The notes under the pieces are model-generated. The model was not told the DNA's origin, made no database searches, and saw only the letters and a program-made list of their open reading frames with translations. Both the position numbers and the translations under genes were made by a program. A stretch of DNA of 64,000 bases. Source: Rhizophagus clarus. Lineage: Eukaryota > Glomeromycota > Glomeromycetes > Glomerales > Glomeraceae. Shown here piece after piece: positions 11,715-24,689 of this stretch; position 1 is the stretch's first letter, and each line of letters opens with the position of its first letter. The stretch covers positions 1,596,285 to 1,660,284 of the forward strand of contig BLAL01000278.1 of the NCBI GenBank assembly GCA_015698045.1, given 5' to 3'.

Positions 11715-11893
11715 TTATGGGTAACCAATTACAACATGAGTGGATTCATTAGAAGGCTGTTCTCTAATTATTCCCTGAATAATCTTAATACTCTCCTTAC
11801 TGTCATTTTTTAGAACGAGTTTCAATAATTTTCCTTCATGATGGTTAGAAATATAACTTTCAAAAATCCAAGTCTTTGGCCTTAATCTTCGAA
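11715..11893 (-). pseudogene. Coding-like fragment, unidentified (59 codons)
   Basis: On the minus strand an uninterrupted frame reads CFRRLRPKTWIFESYIS... and ends ...STHVVIGYP before TAA at 11717-11715. The composition (balanced charged and aromatic residues) is protein-like and unlike the surrounding A+T-rich noise. No start codon and no upstream continuation were found. It may be the 3' exon of a lost gene. I do not recognise the family. Confidence 0.3.
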
Positions 11894-14800
11894 AGCATAT
11901 TAATTTTTTTTTCTGAGAGATTGTATAATTGCATAATTTATCTTAAGTCCAAAACTAATATTACTGATAAGAATTTATCTCAAAATTTTCTGAATTTGCC
12001 TCAATGTCTCTAAAGAAGCGGCAATTAAGGGTAATTTCCTTCATTATCCTATAAAAATTGCCCGTCGACAAACTTTGATTGATTTCACAACCTTATGATA
12101 TCCTTGAAAATTGTCGACCTAAGATCACATGAATAGAGGGTATCTATTATCATCGATTTTTGTTTGCCAAAAATGGGGTCGTCTAAAGCAGCAGGGTTTG
12201 GACACGTGATTTTTACTATTACAAATAGGTGTGACAAAAATTTTTTACATACCGAAAAAATTCGATCAAATGACCAAACGAATCAATAAAAATAAAAATG
12301 CCAACATTAACAAAAAATTCAATAAAGCTTCCTCGTATAACATTAAAATTATGAAAAAGAAATCCGAAAATAAACATCATAGTTGTAAAGAATCTACCAA
12401 TAACATGAAAAATTTTAAATGAACGCTTAGAAACGATAAAACGATTGGTTGAGACTTTGGGAAAAACTACCCATGGTTATCGAAGGTAATTAAAAGTATT
12501 AATTAAAGAAAATTGTGGGATTTTTTGATTTTCTGAAATGTTCTTAATATTAGCGAAAAGATCAATATTCCAAAATAAATCTGATACATTGTACTCTTCA
12601 GGATTTGCAAAAAAAAATAGAAACAACAAAACTTATGACTACCTCAAATATTGACCAAAGTAATTGCTTACAAATTACCACGCATTTTTGGAATCACATG
12701 TTGTTCCCGATATTTTTAACTTTTATGATTAATTTATTCGAAAAAAAAAATGAATGCTCTCTATGAAATTACAATTCAAATATTTATTAACGTTGACTAT
12801 AAAAATCGCTATGCTCTTAAGAAGAATTTTTTCTCTTAAAAACTTTATCAATCATCTTTTAGTAAGTCCAGCTAAAGAAGATTTGAAATGAATTAACCTA
12901 GAAGAAAAATTTTATCGAGAGTCAGTATAAATTTACAAAGGTACGGTAATAAAGAACATACGTTCATATATTATTTATTTTCCTTATGACATTTTAAGCA
13001 ACAGTAATTACTATAATCTGGTTTCACGGAAAACGTGATTGAGATTAAGGTAAGAATTTTTCTAATGCGTGCTATATTTCCAAAAAAGAAAATTTGGTAT
13101 TGATAACTAAATTCTGACTTGATTTAATACTTTAATTGAAGTAAGATTGGGCATTAATCTTAATTTCAAGTCTAATCCTAATCACGCAATCTGTAAGACA
13201 CCAATATATCGTTTCAGTATCTGTATATGTATGTAAAAATTTTAAATCACTAATTAAGCAATTGCGCAATAAAATATTTTATTATATTTATTATATAACC
13301 GGCTAATTGGAAAACTTAGGTTTTATTTATTTGGTAATTTGATTATTAAAATTGCGTTATCCTTGCGGTTCGTTGTCAAAATATACTGGAATATCAATAT
13401 TTAAATGATCCAAAACAATTTTTGCGCATTCCACATTTGTTTTTAAAATCATTTTTTTCTTTATTAGTGTTTCCTCCATGGCTAGTGTCTATCTCTCGTA
13501 ACAATAATTAAAGGATTGTTTCAGTACTTATATACTGTTTCAATACTTATATAGCGTTTCAAATATATTTTTTAACATAACTATCAACTTCATTTAATCT
13601 ATTATATTATTTTTCAGAATTGAACCCGTAAATACAGTATGTCCCTTCTCATCCAAATCAACAAAATGAATCAATAAAAAGATCGGTTCATTATTATTAT
13701 TTCTAATATACTTAAGTACCTTTTGATTAGAAATGAGTCATATATTGAATTACATAGCCAATATGATTAATATACATCCACGATTTTGAGATAAAGCTTT
13801 CATTTATGCTTGTCGCATATAACTTTTTATCATCCCTGAAATTATTGGCTCGCAATCACTTCATATTTTTTGATGTTTTGTAAATAATTTTAAATAAACT
13901 TGGGTAATCATTATTATTATATGATATTTTTAAATTTTTTTTTAATTTGTTTATCAGGCACTACGCCAGTTAATATATAACCCCACTATCAGTGGGAACA
14001 TTGGCAGTTGCATTTAATAGCGATCCGTTATTTAAAGAAGTCTTTTAAATGATATGCCTCAAACCTATTTTCAAAATATGCTCCGAGTCCATCTATTCCG
14101 AGCAAAATAACACTAGCCATTTTTTTTTTTTTTGAAAGACTTTTTATTTATTTTCTGTATTATATTATCAAAAAACACGCAAATCCAATGCATAATAATA
14201 ATAAAAATCATGCTAATACTACAATCATCAATATACGCAAGCCCATTTGAACTATTTCGTGATGTTAAAGCTTCACATAAGGTGAAAACCGCAAAAGTAG
14301 GATTGCTATTAAATTAGTCATTCAGTATATGTTAAATGAGTAATAAAATTGGTATTTATAGTATATGTCTCAGTGTTAACAGTATAATTAGTATTATTTC
14401 ATTATTAAAACAATACGAGCCATGCATGCGAATGATGATGTTTCCGAGATCTCAAGGAAATGATAAATTGCGATATGATTCGATAAAATTTTTCTTTTTA
14501 AGAATTGGAAAAAGATTTGAAAGATTTGAAAAAAATTTACAATTTAAAAAAAAACATCTTTTACAAAAAAAAAGCTTTTTTCGACGAAATTATTGAACGT
14601 TAGAAGAACATAATCATGAATTAAGTGGTTTGTATTAAAAATTAAATATCAATATAACAAATAAATGGTTATGAAAATCTACTTATTTTGCGTGTTCTGC
14701 GCTTGTTACGTGCAAGATCTATTAAAACAAATTTTGTTCTTTTCATTAAATTTATTTTTTCGTTTATTTAACATAAATGCTTTAACTTGATAAAATATTA

Positions 14801-15053
14801 AATGTAAGTGACTAATGTAGTAAAAGTAATTTTTTTAACATGATATTATAGCATTTACTATTATTAACCGTCGTATAATATATGTAATACACGGTTGAAC
14901 ATTATTAAATACTGTAAATTTCATAAAAACAGTAACAATTCAAATATTTACATATTATATAATCTATATTTAGTGAGTTAAAAAAAAAAATTAAAAGATC
15001 ATTAAGTTTTTATTATAACAATTTTTTTATTCACGTTACTTTAAAGAATTAAA

Positions 15054-15205
15054 AAATCAATTCTACAACTTTCAATATCTGAATCCAAAATCCAATTCTT
15101 TTCATGATTATCTTGATCATTTATAACTTTTGAAATTAAATTACTATCTTCATAATATATTCCTTGCCAACTTTTAATATCACTAAACCATTCCTCATTA
15201 CTTTT
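15054..15205 (-). pseudogene. Coding-like fragment, unidentified (52 codons)
   Basis: The minus-strand frame contains EEWFSDIKSWQGIYYEDSN and ends with SCRIDFLIL before TAA near 15051. It has a protein-like composition rich in D/E/W but no start and no supported upstream exon. Just upstream in this orientation lies a GC-richer block (15206-15260, CCCAGGTAAGATAGGTACCT) that breaks the frame, suggesting truncation by rearrangement. The family is not recognised. Confidence 0.3.
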
Positions 15206-17783
15206 TCAACGTTACCCAGGTAAGATAGGTACCTCGCCTCAAGGCCCGACTCGAAATCCTAAGATTATTCGATATCGATTAGCTAAAAATAGATATGGTT
15301 AAGCTTGTGTAATAATGATATGAAACTAAGTTTTAAATACGCTGCTTCATTTCTAATTCCTCAGCTCAGTACTAAAAAAATTTTAATTTATTGTTCCTAG
15401 AAAAAAAAAACAGTAATAAGGAATGTAGTGAATTTAAAGATTAAAATTTGTATTAACGTCAAATGATGATGTTCAATATGATTTTTAGTTATTCGTGTTA
15501 TTCAGGTATTTACGGTACAATTAATTCCTATTTTTTAAAAAATTTTTTTTCTCTAAATAAAAAAAAGTTTCTGATATTTTCTTAATTTTATTATAGAAAA
15601 ATAATTTCATCTAAGGTATATTTTAACACAAAATATTGTGAAGTCCCCTGTATGACACAATTTCTAGTTTTAATCTAAAAAAATCTAATTAAATAATGTA
15701 ATTATAGTTTTTATTTTTTTTTTTCTTCCTAGAAATGTGCCCTGTTTAAACAATATTGTAAGGAAGATTATCTTATTCACATGGAAGATGTTGACTGAAA
15801 TATTAGATTAAACTTTAAGACGATGTTCGATCCCATTATGTGCAGATAAGATTACTGCAATATTAATTTAGCAAATCAAAATATTTATAATCAAGAATTA
15901 AATAAGTGTTTAGCTCAAAAGTTAATTTCATCTCGAAGTGTTCTGAAATGAAGTAACTTTCTCCAATTATAACAAAGCAGGTTGAAGTAATATAGAAATA
16001 AATTTAACAATTAAAAACTAATATATGATAAATAAAAAGAGAATATACGAATTATTAAAAAAAAATGTAAATTAATTCTTAGAAATTTGAAAGAATAAAT
16101 TCAAGGAACGAGAATAACGTTTAAAGAATGTTTAACGATTAGAAAATTAAAATATAAGTTATGGAAAAGAAAAAGTGAAAAAAATTTTATATTAAATGAT
16201 AAAGTAAGAAATTATAACGAATTTAAAGCAAGATATCATTAATTTAGAAACTTTTCTCTTTTATAATCAAATAGAAAACTTGATCGATTACATGCTGCTT
16301 ATGTTATGAGAATTGTTTTCAGTGGGTATACTTTAAATACTTCATACAAAAGCGTTAACTGACTTTATCTTGCTTCAGATCTTAAAAATATTTTTTTTTA
16401 AAAAAATTGTTTTTGCATTTAGCTCCTAACGAATACACAGCTTGTGGTGTAGCAGATAATGTGAAATTTATACATAGTAAATAGTCAACGTATTATATAT
16501 TTAAAAATTTTCTAATTTACCGTATGTGGAATACCAAGACAGATGATAAATTTTATATACAAAAAGAATTATTTCATCACTTTCTGAATTGAATTTTTTT
16601 AATATTTACGTAGACGATAGAAAAATTCTTGAAGTTATAAAATAGAAGACGGTCTGGAGATAATAAACAATAATTTAATATTTTAGATAAAGTTGATGAG
16701 GCTTTAATGATAAGTTAGAATATGAAAAGGTTGAAGCTCCATTAAGCTTTATTCGATGAGAAGTAACATCTTGAATTTGATGTGATTCTGATATAAACTG
16801 AAACTAGTGACCAAGGAGTTGATCATTAATGTTGAACAATGAAATGATGTTAACTCTGTGATTTTTATTAATCCTATTATCTTTTTTTATTTTATTTTAA
16901 AAAAATTTTAATCTAATGTTTTTGATTTAGCTTTAGTATTCATTAGGAAAACTGTCCCAAGTATAACATGTAATTTTTTAGGAGTTGCTGTAAATATTTA
17001 GTCAAAACCTATCAACGAATCACGACAATTCTTAGAGGAGGTAACATCAAATAATAATAACTATCATTCAGTCAATTAGGAATAAGCTAATATAGCTTCC
17101 AATCTTCCAGATATCATCTAAAAAATATGTCACTTAGTCTTCTGACCCAGGTTTTCATGTATCTGTGGCAATATTTAACTTCGTTTTTGTCCAAATGAAT
17201 ATGTTTTCTTTGTTTCTTGAACGATAATTCAAGTACCTAGCCTCACGTTGATAGAGCGAAAGCACTTGATCATGTGATGAGATGTCGTAAGGTCACTTGA
17301 CTTGACTGGGCCTCATGTACAACGAACGTGCCAACGTTAACTCTTTTGCCGATCGTTCTCTCAGAGATCGGCCGATCGTGAGATGATTGTATCGAAGTAT
17401 TGTCATGTCTGAAGTCGCCCAATTTTCTGGTTAGGAATGAATTTAACGGCATGCGAGTTCAAATTACCATCTATAACCATATCACTGGTTTCTTCCACTA
17501 TCGATGGTCCGTCCCACTTAGCCTTTATACTTATTATTTTGTCAAATTTTGAGTTAGTGTTAGATCATGTGATTTTTCATTACCGGGTGTGATACCAGTG
17601 CCAAATTTAGAGATCATATGATCGATCATCAACAAGTACTGTACATTGAATTTACGCCATTGTGCAATTTATTGAAATAATGATTATGTTCTTATTGTTT
17701 ATACATTGTGTTACTCGAGAATTTATACATAAAAAGAAATTATAAGAAATTCTTGTGAAATTTTTTAAGATTTTAAAATAATA

Positions 17784-20700
17784 ATGTTTTCTTATTTTAG
17801 GATATCAAATCTTCTGAAGAGGAAGAAAGATATTGAATCTTCTGAGAAAAATGTTAAAAACTCAACCGAAGTGAGTGAAGAAATTTATAATTTTATTCAT
17901 GAAAAGCAATCAAAAATAAAAGACTATGATGATATAGTACTTGAATGGATACCATACGAGCAGCTTGATCAGGTTAAAGAAGCAAGTAAAAATGATCTTA
18001 TCACAGTATATTCAGCAATATGGAAGGATGGCCCATTATACAAGGAGGAATTTAGTAGTGAAGATTATACACGAGATTCAAATAAAGAAGTTGCTTTAAA
18101 ATTGTTGCATAACTCGCGGAGTTCTATAGAATTTGTAATAAACGAGGTACATTTATATAATTTTTTCTTAACCTAGCATTTAACATAATATATTTATTAT
18201 TTTTATTTATATTTAGGCTAAAAAATTTTCAATGAAAAATAATGAATTTCTTGTATTGTATGGAATATCTCAAAATCCAGATACAAATGATTATATCTTA
18301 ATTCATAATAGTTTTATAAGCTTATTAAATTGGAGTGGAAATGAAAAAATTGATGATTTTATTCAAGAAAAGCAATTAAAAATTAAAGATCATAATGATG
18401 TAGTATTTGAATGGATACCATATAAGCAGCTTGATCAAATTAAAGAAGTAAGTAAAAATGATCTTATAACAGTATATTCAGCAATATGGAAGGATGGCCC
18501 ATTATACAAGGAGGAATTTAGTAGTGAAGATTATTATACACGAGATTCAAATAAAGAAGTTGCTTTAAAATTGTTGCATAACTCGCGGAGTTCTATAGAA
18601 TTTGTAATAAACGAGGTACATTTATATAATTTTTTCTTAACCTAGCATTTAACATAATATATTTATTATTTTTATTTATATTTAGGCTATAAAATTTTCA
18701 ATGAAAAGAAATGAATTTCTTGTATTGTATGGAATATCTCAAAATCCAGATACAAATGATTATATTTTAGTTCAAAATTATTATATTTGGAAAAGTGAAA
18801 ATAAAAAAATTGATGATTTTATTCAAGAAAAGCAATTAAAAATTAAAGATCATAATGAAGTAGTATTTGAATGGATACCATACAAGCAGCTTGATCAAAT
18901 TAAAGAAGTAAGTAAAAATGATCTTATAACAGTATATTCAGCAATATGGAAGGATGGCCCATTATACAAGGAGGAATTTAGTAGTGAAGATTATACACGA
19001 GATTCAAATAAAGAAGTTGCTTTAAAATTGTTGCACAACTCGCAGAGTTCTATAGAATTTGTAATAAACGAGGTACATTTATATAATTTTTTATTAACCT
19101 AGCATTTAGCATAATATATTTATTATTTTATTTATATTTAGGCTATAAAATTTTCAATGAAAAGAAATGAATTTCTTGTATTGTATGGAATATCTCAAAA
19201 TCCAGATACAAATGATTATATTTTAGTTCAAAATTATTATATTTGGAAAAGTGAAAATAAAAAAATTGATGATTTTATTCAAGAAAAGCAATTAAAAATT
19301 AAAGATCATAATGATGTAGTATTTGAATGGATACCATACAAGCAGCTTGATCAAATTAAAGAAGTAAGTAAAAATGATCTTATAACAGTATATTCAGCAA
19401 TATGGAAGGATGGCCCATTATACAAGGAGGAATTTAGTAGTGAAGATTATACACGAGATTCAAATAAAGAAGTTGCTTTAAAATTGTTGCATAACTCGCG
19501 GAGTTCTATAGAATTTGTAATAAACGAGGTACATTTATATAATTTTTTCTTAACCTAGCATTTAACATAATATATTTATTATTTTTATTTATATTTAGGC
19601 TATAAAATTTTCAATGAAAAGAAATGAATTTCTTGTATTGTATGGAATATCTCAAAATCCAGATACAAATGATTATATCTTAATTCATAATAGTTTTATA
19701 AGCTTATTAAATTGGAGTGGAAATGAAAAAATTGATGATTTTATTCAAGAAAAGCAATTAAAAATTAAAGATCATAATGATGTAGTATTTGAATGGATAC
19801 CATACAAGCAGCTTGATCAAATTAAAGAAGCAAGTAAAAATGATCTTATAACAGTATATTCAGCAATATGGATGGACGGCCCATTATACAAGAAGAATTC
19901 TCAGAGTAAAGATTATATACGAGTTTCCAATAAAGTAGTTGATTTAAAATTGTTGCATAACTCGCAGAGATCTATAGAATTTGTAATAAATGAGGTATAT
20001 AATTTTTTATTAATCTAGCTTTAACATAATATATTTATTATTTTTATTTATATTTAGACTAAAAAATTTTCAATGAAAAATAATAAATTTCTTGTATTGT
20101 ATGGAATATCACAAAATCCAAATACAAATGATTATATCTTAATTCATAATAGTTTTATAAGCTTATTAAATTGGAGTGGAAATAAAAAAATTGATGATTT
20201 TATTAAAGAAATGCAATTTAGAATAAGCGATTATGATGATGATATAGTATTTGAGTGGATACCGTATGATCAGTTTAGTAATATTAATAAAATAGGCATA
20301 GGCGGTTTTGCTACAGTATATTCAACAATATGGAAAGATGGTCCGTTAGTATATAATAAGGATAAAAAAGGATATGAAAGGGATCCAAATAGAGTAATTG
20401 CCTTAAAATGTTTAGATAATTCGCAGAATATTTCTGTAGAATTTTTAAATGAGGTATGAAATTCTTTAAATTTTTAAAATAATTTGTAATGTATAACTTT
20501 AATACATTATAATAATTAACTTATTTTTTATTAATATATATAATAGGTTAAAGAATATTCAATAAATAAAAGAAGTAATGTTCTTAATATACATGGAATA
20601 TCTCAAAATCCTGATACAAAAAATTATATTATGGTCCTTAAATATGCTGAATATGGAAATTTTATTAATTGGATAAATGTAAATTATGAAAAATTTGATT

Positions 20701-21434
20701 GGTATAGTAAGTTAACTGTATTACTTAATATTATTCGTGGTCTTAAAGAAATTCATCAAAAAAATATAGTTCATCGTGATTTTCATACTGGAAATATATT
20801 AATTTTAAGATATATAAGTAATTTAGTAGATAATTGTATATCAATTTCGGACATGGGATTATGTGGAGAAGTTGACAATATAGACAAAAAAAATATTTAT
20901 GGAGTTATGCCTTATGTGGCTCCTGAAGTATTAAGAGGGAAGCCTTATACTCAAGCAGCAGACATATATAGCTTCGGTATGATTATGTATTTTGTAGCAA
21001 CTGGGAGACAACCTTTTGCTGATTGTGCGCATGATCATAATTTAGCATTAGATATTTGTAAAAAAGGAATTAGACCTGAAATAAATGAACTACTGGTACC
21101 AAAATGTTATATTAAACTAATTAAAAGGTGTTGGGATACAGACCCAAACAATAGGCCAAATATTATTGAAATAGGTGAATTGATTTCATCATTTCATAAG
21201 TCATATTGGAGTATACTTCGTTCAGATGATATTAAGTTGCAATTCAAGGAAGCAGAAGAATATAGGAAAGAAAATCTTTCATCCATTAAAAATTACCAAG
21301 CAGCTTCTCATCCACAGGCTATTTATACGTCTCGATTACTTAATCCTTTTACAAAAGATCTTGAAGAATATGATGACAATTCAAAATGTTTAAGTTGCGT
21401 AATTACTACTGATCTATCTGAATTAAATGAATAA
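17784..21434 (+). CDS. Protein kinase with six tandem N-lobes and one C-lobe (7 exons, 1,071 aa)
   Basis: Exons: 17784-18146, 18217-18615, 18686-19072, 19142-19528, 19599-19994, 20058-20453, 20547-21434. All six introns are 63-93 bp, GT-AG, phase 0, and the joined frame is open throughout. Exons 2-6 are copies of one unit: beta4-hinge (LYGISQNPDTNDYIL), a linker, then beta1-beta3-alphaC (FEWIPYKQLDQIKE, TVYSAIWKDGPL, VALKLLHNS, EFVINE). This makes six successive N-lobes. In the first five the glycine loop is lost (KEVSKNDLITVY); only the sixth has IGIGGFATVYSTIW. The VAIK lysine is kept in all (VDLK in exon 5). Exon 7 is a full C-lobe: VHRDFHTGN, DMG in place of DFG, YVAPEVL, ADIYSFGMIMY, RCWDTDPNNRPN, then a charged tail. 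The start is uncertain: TTTTCTTATTTTAG right after the ATG resembles an intron end, so an earlier start exon is possible. AATAAA overlaps the stop. Confidence 0.85.
18147..20057 (+). repeat. Tandem exon-plus-intron duplications of ~456 bp inside the kinase gene
   Basis: Units begin at exon starts 18217, 18686, 19142, 19599 and 20058, giving steps of 469, 456, 457 and 459 bp. Each step includes a nearly identical ~70 bp intron (GTACATTTATATAATTTTTT ... TTTATATTTAG). Exons 3 and 4 are almost identical. Intron identity as high as exon identity indicates recent unequal crossing-over or gene conversion. Exon 5 and the fifth intron are more diverged and exon 6 is the most distinct. Confidence 0.9.
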
Positions 21435-23518
21435 AATATAGTCGCATCTTCATATAATGAATTTAGTAGAGCATCTCTGGTGTTTATGTATATTAAGAAA
21501 TTACTATACTAGTTTTATCTAACTAATTGTGAATACAACGAAATTTATAGTTTTATTGTCTAACACTGATCATAGAGTATATATCAGATATGTAATATAC
21601 TGTATGTTTTTATTTTTACATAAACAAAACAGTTTGTAATTGGACAAATTAAATACAATATATTATTATTTTTGCTATTATAACGTATTTTTGCTTTTTT
21701 ATACAATTTTATAATTATAAATTATTTGCTGTAAATATAATTTAATCTACAATTCGATTATTGATGATTAAACATGAAATTATGTAGATATAATAGTATA
21801 ACACTTCTCCAAGACTAACAGACAATAGCCTTAAAGTTAATACTACATACCCTCATGTTATTTGTTTTCATTCCCGGTACTGTTTAATAAATGGAAAGAT
21901 TAAAAAAAAAAAATTAAAAAGTCAAAATTTTATTCATATTTTTAAAGGATTTTTTATATACTCAAATCACAGAATTCAGACAGGCTACAGCGATCCAAGA
22001 ACCTAAGAAACAAAAAATTTGGTTTGCCTGTAGTGATGTTTATAATGAATACTAGAGTGTGAATTCATATAAATAAGTTAACTCGTCAGTAATTTCTAAC
22101 CTAATAACTCATTTTGAGAATGTTTAGATATCTGATTATAGTTTTTCTTTTCTATGCTGCTAGTTTAAATAGTTTAAGCGAAAGGTCGTTTTCTTTGTTG
22201 CATGAAATAATGCATATGTACTATAATATGCATGTAAAGTGTTTACTGTTGTAAAATTTATTTGGTCTAAATTAGGCTGGCAAAAAGTATTTTACAGCAA
22301 ATTTCATAAGTTATAAGATACTCGGCAAATTTTAATGCCAAGTAGTAATCGAATTTATGTTGCATTTCTTTTGTTAAATGATTCCTTTTTATACATTAAC
22401 TTGTGTAGTAAATACTAAATAGTGATAGTATCTTTATAGGAATACAAAAATACGCTTTATGGTAACTTTTTTTATTTATAGTAAATAAATTAAACGCAAA
22501 ATAAAAGTTTTATCACTCATAGTTTAAACAATTTAGCAGAGATGACATTTTCATGATAATGATTGTTAAAAATTTCTAATTTAAAATTTGTCTAAAAGAA
22601 AGCAATAAATCTGGATAACAGCATTACACAAGATTATTCTAACTTACAAATGGATCAAACTGGAAATAATTTCATAACTTCCAATGGTTTATTATTATTA
22701 TGGTATGATAATCCATTATCATCTCTCTCCTTTAACTTCCGTAAAAAAGGCAAGATGAAATTAACTACACTACATGCTTTGAATTGTTGCTATTACTAAA
22801 TCATAGGTATAATACAAATAAAACTAAATATGTAAAGGATCATGCTTGTAGTATCATTGGCAAAAGTTACGTCCGGGCTGATGATTAAATATAAAGAAGC
22901 TGAAATCGACCAACTAAAAATATATTTATGATGAAGCAAGCAATTGATTGAATTTTAAAAATAATAATTTCATTCAAGTATTAATGTTAAAATTTAAATT
23001 TATCCTAAAACTTGATAGTGGATTTAGAAATTATTTTATCATTTCTTTACATTATTCAATTTTCTCGCAAATTGGTCAAATTATAATGGTTTATTCATCA
23101 ACATAATTATAATCAACGATGATTGTGATTTGGAGTGCAAAGCTGCGGCGGCTCAACCGCAATTACATTTGTTATTCGAATCCAAAAGGTTAATATCAGT
23201 CTTTATTAAAGAAATTCGAACTCCATTAAATATCTTTAAAGTATTCCAAATAAAACTCTTTCATTCTAAATAAATAAACCCAGAATTAGTAATTTCCATC
23301 CTACCAATCATAAACATACCATGCTATAGTACTATACGATTACATCTATCCAGTTTAAGGTCATTATGGAACCTAATCACATGAAAATCATTTTTATACC
23401 TAAAATTCTAAAAATATTCCAAGTTCGCTAATAAAACTACGCCTATCCCTACATTTAACTAGTAAATTATAAAATTCTTGCTAACGTTGAACATGTTATT
23501 CATCTGATTCTCTAACTT
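21435..23518. other. Intergenic; one short relic, otherwise nothing supported
   Basis: A+T-rich with homopolymer runs. The only interpretable feature is the 5' relic at 22650-22799. A GC-richer patch at 23140-23165 contains GCGGCGGCTCAACCGC and, further on, ATTCGAATCC; I looked for a tRNA there and could not fold one. Confidence 0.5.
22650..22799 (+). pseudogene. Truncated 5' relic sharing its start with the gene at 29953-30780
   Basis: ATGGATCAAACTGGAAATAAT (MDQTGNN) matches the first seven codons of the minus-strand gene at 30780 with one base difference (CT for CC in ACT/ACC). The similarity then stops and the 49-codon frame runs into unrelated sequence. This is either a truncated paralogue or a captured start region. 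The shared stretch is only 21 bases, so chance cannot be fully excluded, but identical codons beginning at an ATG make common origin likely. Confidence 0.4.
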
Positions 23519-23690
23519 ATTGATGGAGAGAGGCCTAAAATTGCAGTAGATACACCAGAATGTTATGCTAACTTAATGAAAAGTTGTTGGAAGGTATTTA
23601 AAGTTAAAAAATATTTGTTGAATTATTTATAGGTTATCATTTTATATTGGTAGTAGACCAAATGTATTTAGAGCGAAAATAATGGTAAAT
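23519..23690 (+). pseudogene. Kinase C-lobe fragment
   Basis: 23519-23596 reads IDGERPKIAVDTPECYANLM followed by KSCW, the conserved subdomain X-XI region of the kinases in this family (pattern: RP...TP..Y..LM..CW). A GTATTT donor and an ATTTATAG acceptor follow, then SRPNVF, corresponding to the RPN/RPS arginine motif. Nothing upstream encodes the rest of a kinase, so this is a truncated relic. It lies about 2 kb downstream of the multi-N-lobe kinase gene on the same strand. Confidence 0.65.
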
Positions 23691-23735
23691 ATTTTAATAT
23701 TGTCAATATCTGTTAATTTAAAAAAGAAGTTATCT

Positions 23736-23790
23736 AGGTGCCACCCCGGTGGCATCGGTTTTTCTGCCATCCTGCCACGTGATTTGAAAA
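23736..23790. repeat. GC-rich hairpin TGCCACC-CC-GGTGGCA next to CACGTGATTTG
   Basis: GTGCCACCCCGGTGGCATCGG makes a 7 bp stem with a 2-base loop and is followed by CTGCCATCCTGCCACGTGATTTG. The CACGTGAT word recurs in the window (12199, 35710). It could be the terminus of a degraded mobile element; no partner terminus was identified. Confidence 0.35.
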
Positions 23791-24109
23791 TAAATTTTAA
23801 TTGGCCAATCTTAATCAGTTAATTTTTAACTTTAATTTTTTTCGTATAAAAAAAATTTTTTTCGCAAAGATAATTTTTAATAAATTACAATGTTAACTAA
23901 AATTAAAAATTATACTTATATCTGATGTGATTTTAAAAAGAAACTTTAGTAATTTTTTTATTGTATTCAGTACTTTTTTAGTTAATTATTTTACTAAATA
24001 CATGTTACTAGTAAATTTAAATCTAAACGATTATTATTTTTAACAGACCTAGTAATAAATGATATAAATAGGTAATCTAACAACAAACTACAATGATAAA
24101 AAAGAAATA

Positions 24110-24640
24110 ATTAATAAAAGCGAAAGGAGATCAAAGGGGAAGCAAAAGAAGATCGAAAATAATGAGGAGAAAAACAAAAAAAAAGAGAGGTGGAAGAATA
24201 ATGAGAAACGAAAAAAAGGGAAAGAGTTGACGTGAAATGAAAAAAAAAGACGTGAAACGAAAAAAAAGGATGATGTGGAATGAAAAAAAAGGATGATACG
24301 AAATGAAAAAAAAGAATGATGCGAAATGAAAAAAAAGAATGATGCGAAATGAAAAAAAAGAAGGAAGTGAAAAAAATGATGAGGAAATGATGAGAAAAGA
24401 AAAAAAGGGGGAAGTGATGAAGAAAGAAAAAAGGAAATGTTATGAGGAAAGAAAAAAAGAAGAGGTGATGATCGAAAACAAAAAAAAGGAATAAGAAATG
24501 AAAAAAAGGATAGGAAAGGAAAAAGATGAAAGAAACCAATAAGGGACGAAGGGTAATGGAAAAATGATAAGAGATGAAGTGGAAAATTGAAATAGAGAAA
24601 TAAAATTACAAAAAGAACTCCAACCAAACAAAAAAGAAAA
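24110..24640 (+). repeat. 530 bp polypurine tract with ~24 bp tandem repeats
   Basis: The plus strand is almost entirely A and G, with a core of GAAATGAAAAAAAAGAATGATGC-type units (24240-24370). The minus strand therefore translates as Phe/Ser/Leu-rich frames (up to 185 codons) that are compositional artefacts. Such strand-asymmetric mirror-like tracts can form triplex DNA. It directly abuts intron-like repeats at 24.69-24.99 kb. Confidence 0.8.
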
Positions 24641-24689
24641 AACAAAAAAAAAAAGTTAGTTACTAACGAAAATAAACTCCCAAAGACCC

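Larger units (their letters stand above)
10223..17783. other. Long gene-poor stretch with eroded coding debris
   Basis: No intact gene was found in 7.5 kb. Coding-like debris occurs at 11715-11893 (-) and 15054-15205 (-), listed separately, and perhaps around 16000-16260 (+), where lysine/asparagine-rich frames are broken by stops. 17240-17520 is less A+T-rich and contains GATCATGTGA (17268) and GCCGATCG twice (17349, 17371). GATCATGTGATT recurs at 17563 and CACGTGATTTTT at 12199, so a TCACGTGA-like word is dispersed here. Confidence 0.5.

Noticed and set aside
18232-20459. Separate small genes of 128-137 codons in tandem
   Set aside because: Each frame ends just after a GTACAT/GTATGA donor and the next begins after TTTATATTTAG. 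Splicing removes every stop in phase 0, so they are exons of one gene.
23100-23210. Possible tRNA around GCGGCTCAACCGC ... ATTCGAATCC
   Set aside because: No acceptor stem, anticodon arm or proper T-arm could be folded; spacing is wrong.
24088-24645. Long minus-strand frames (185 and 142 codons), Phe/Ser-rich
   Set aside because: They are the complement of a polypurine low-complexity tract; several frames are open at once and no domain, splice or start context supports a protein.
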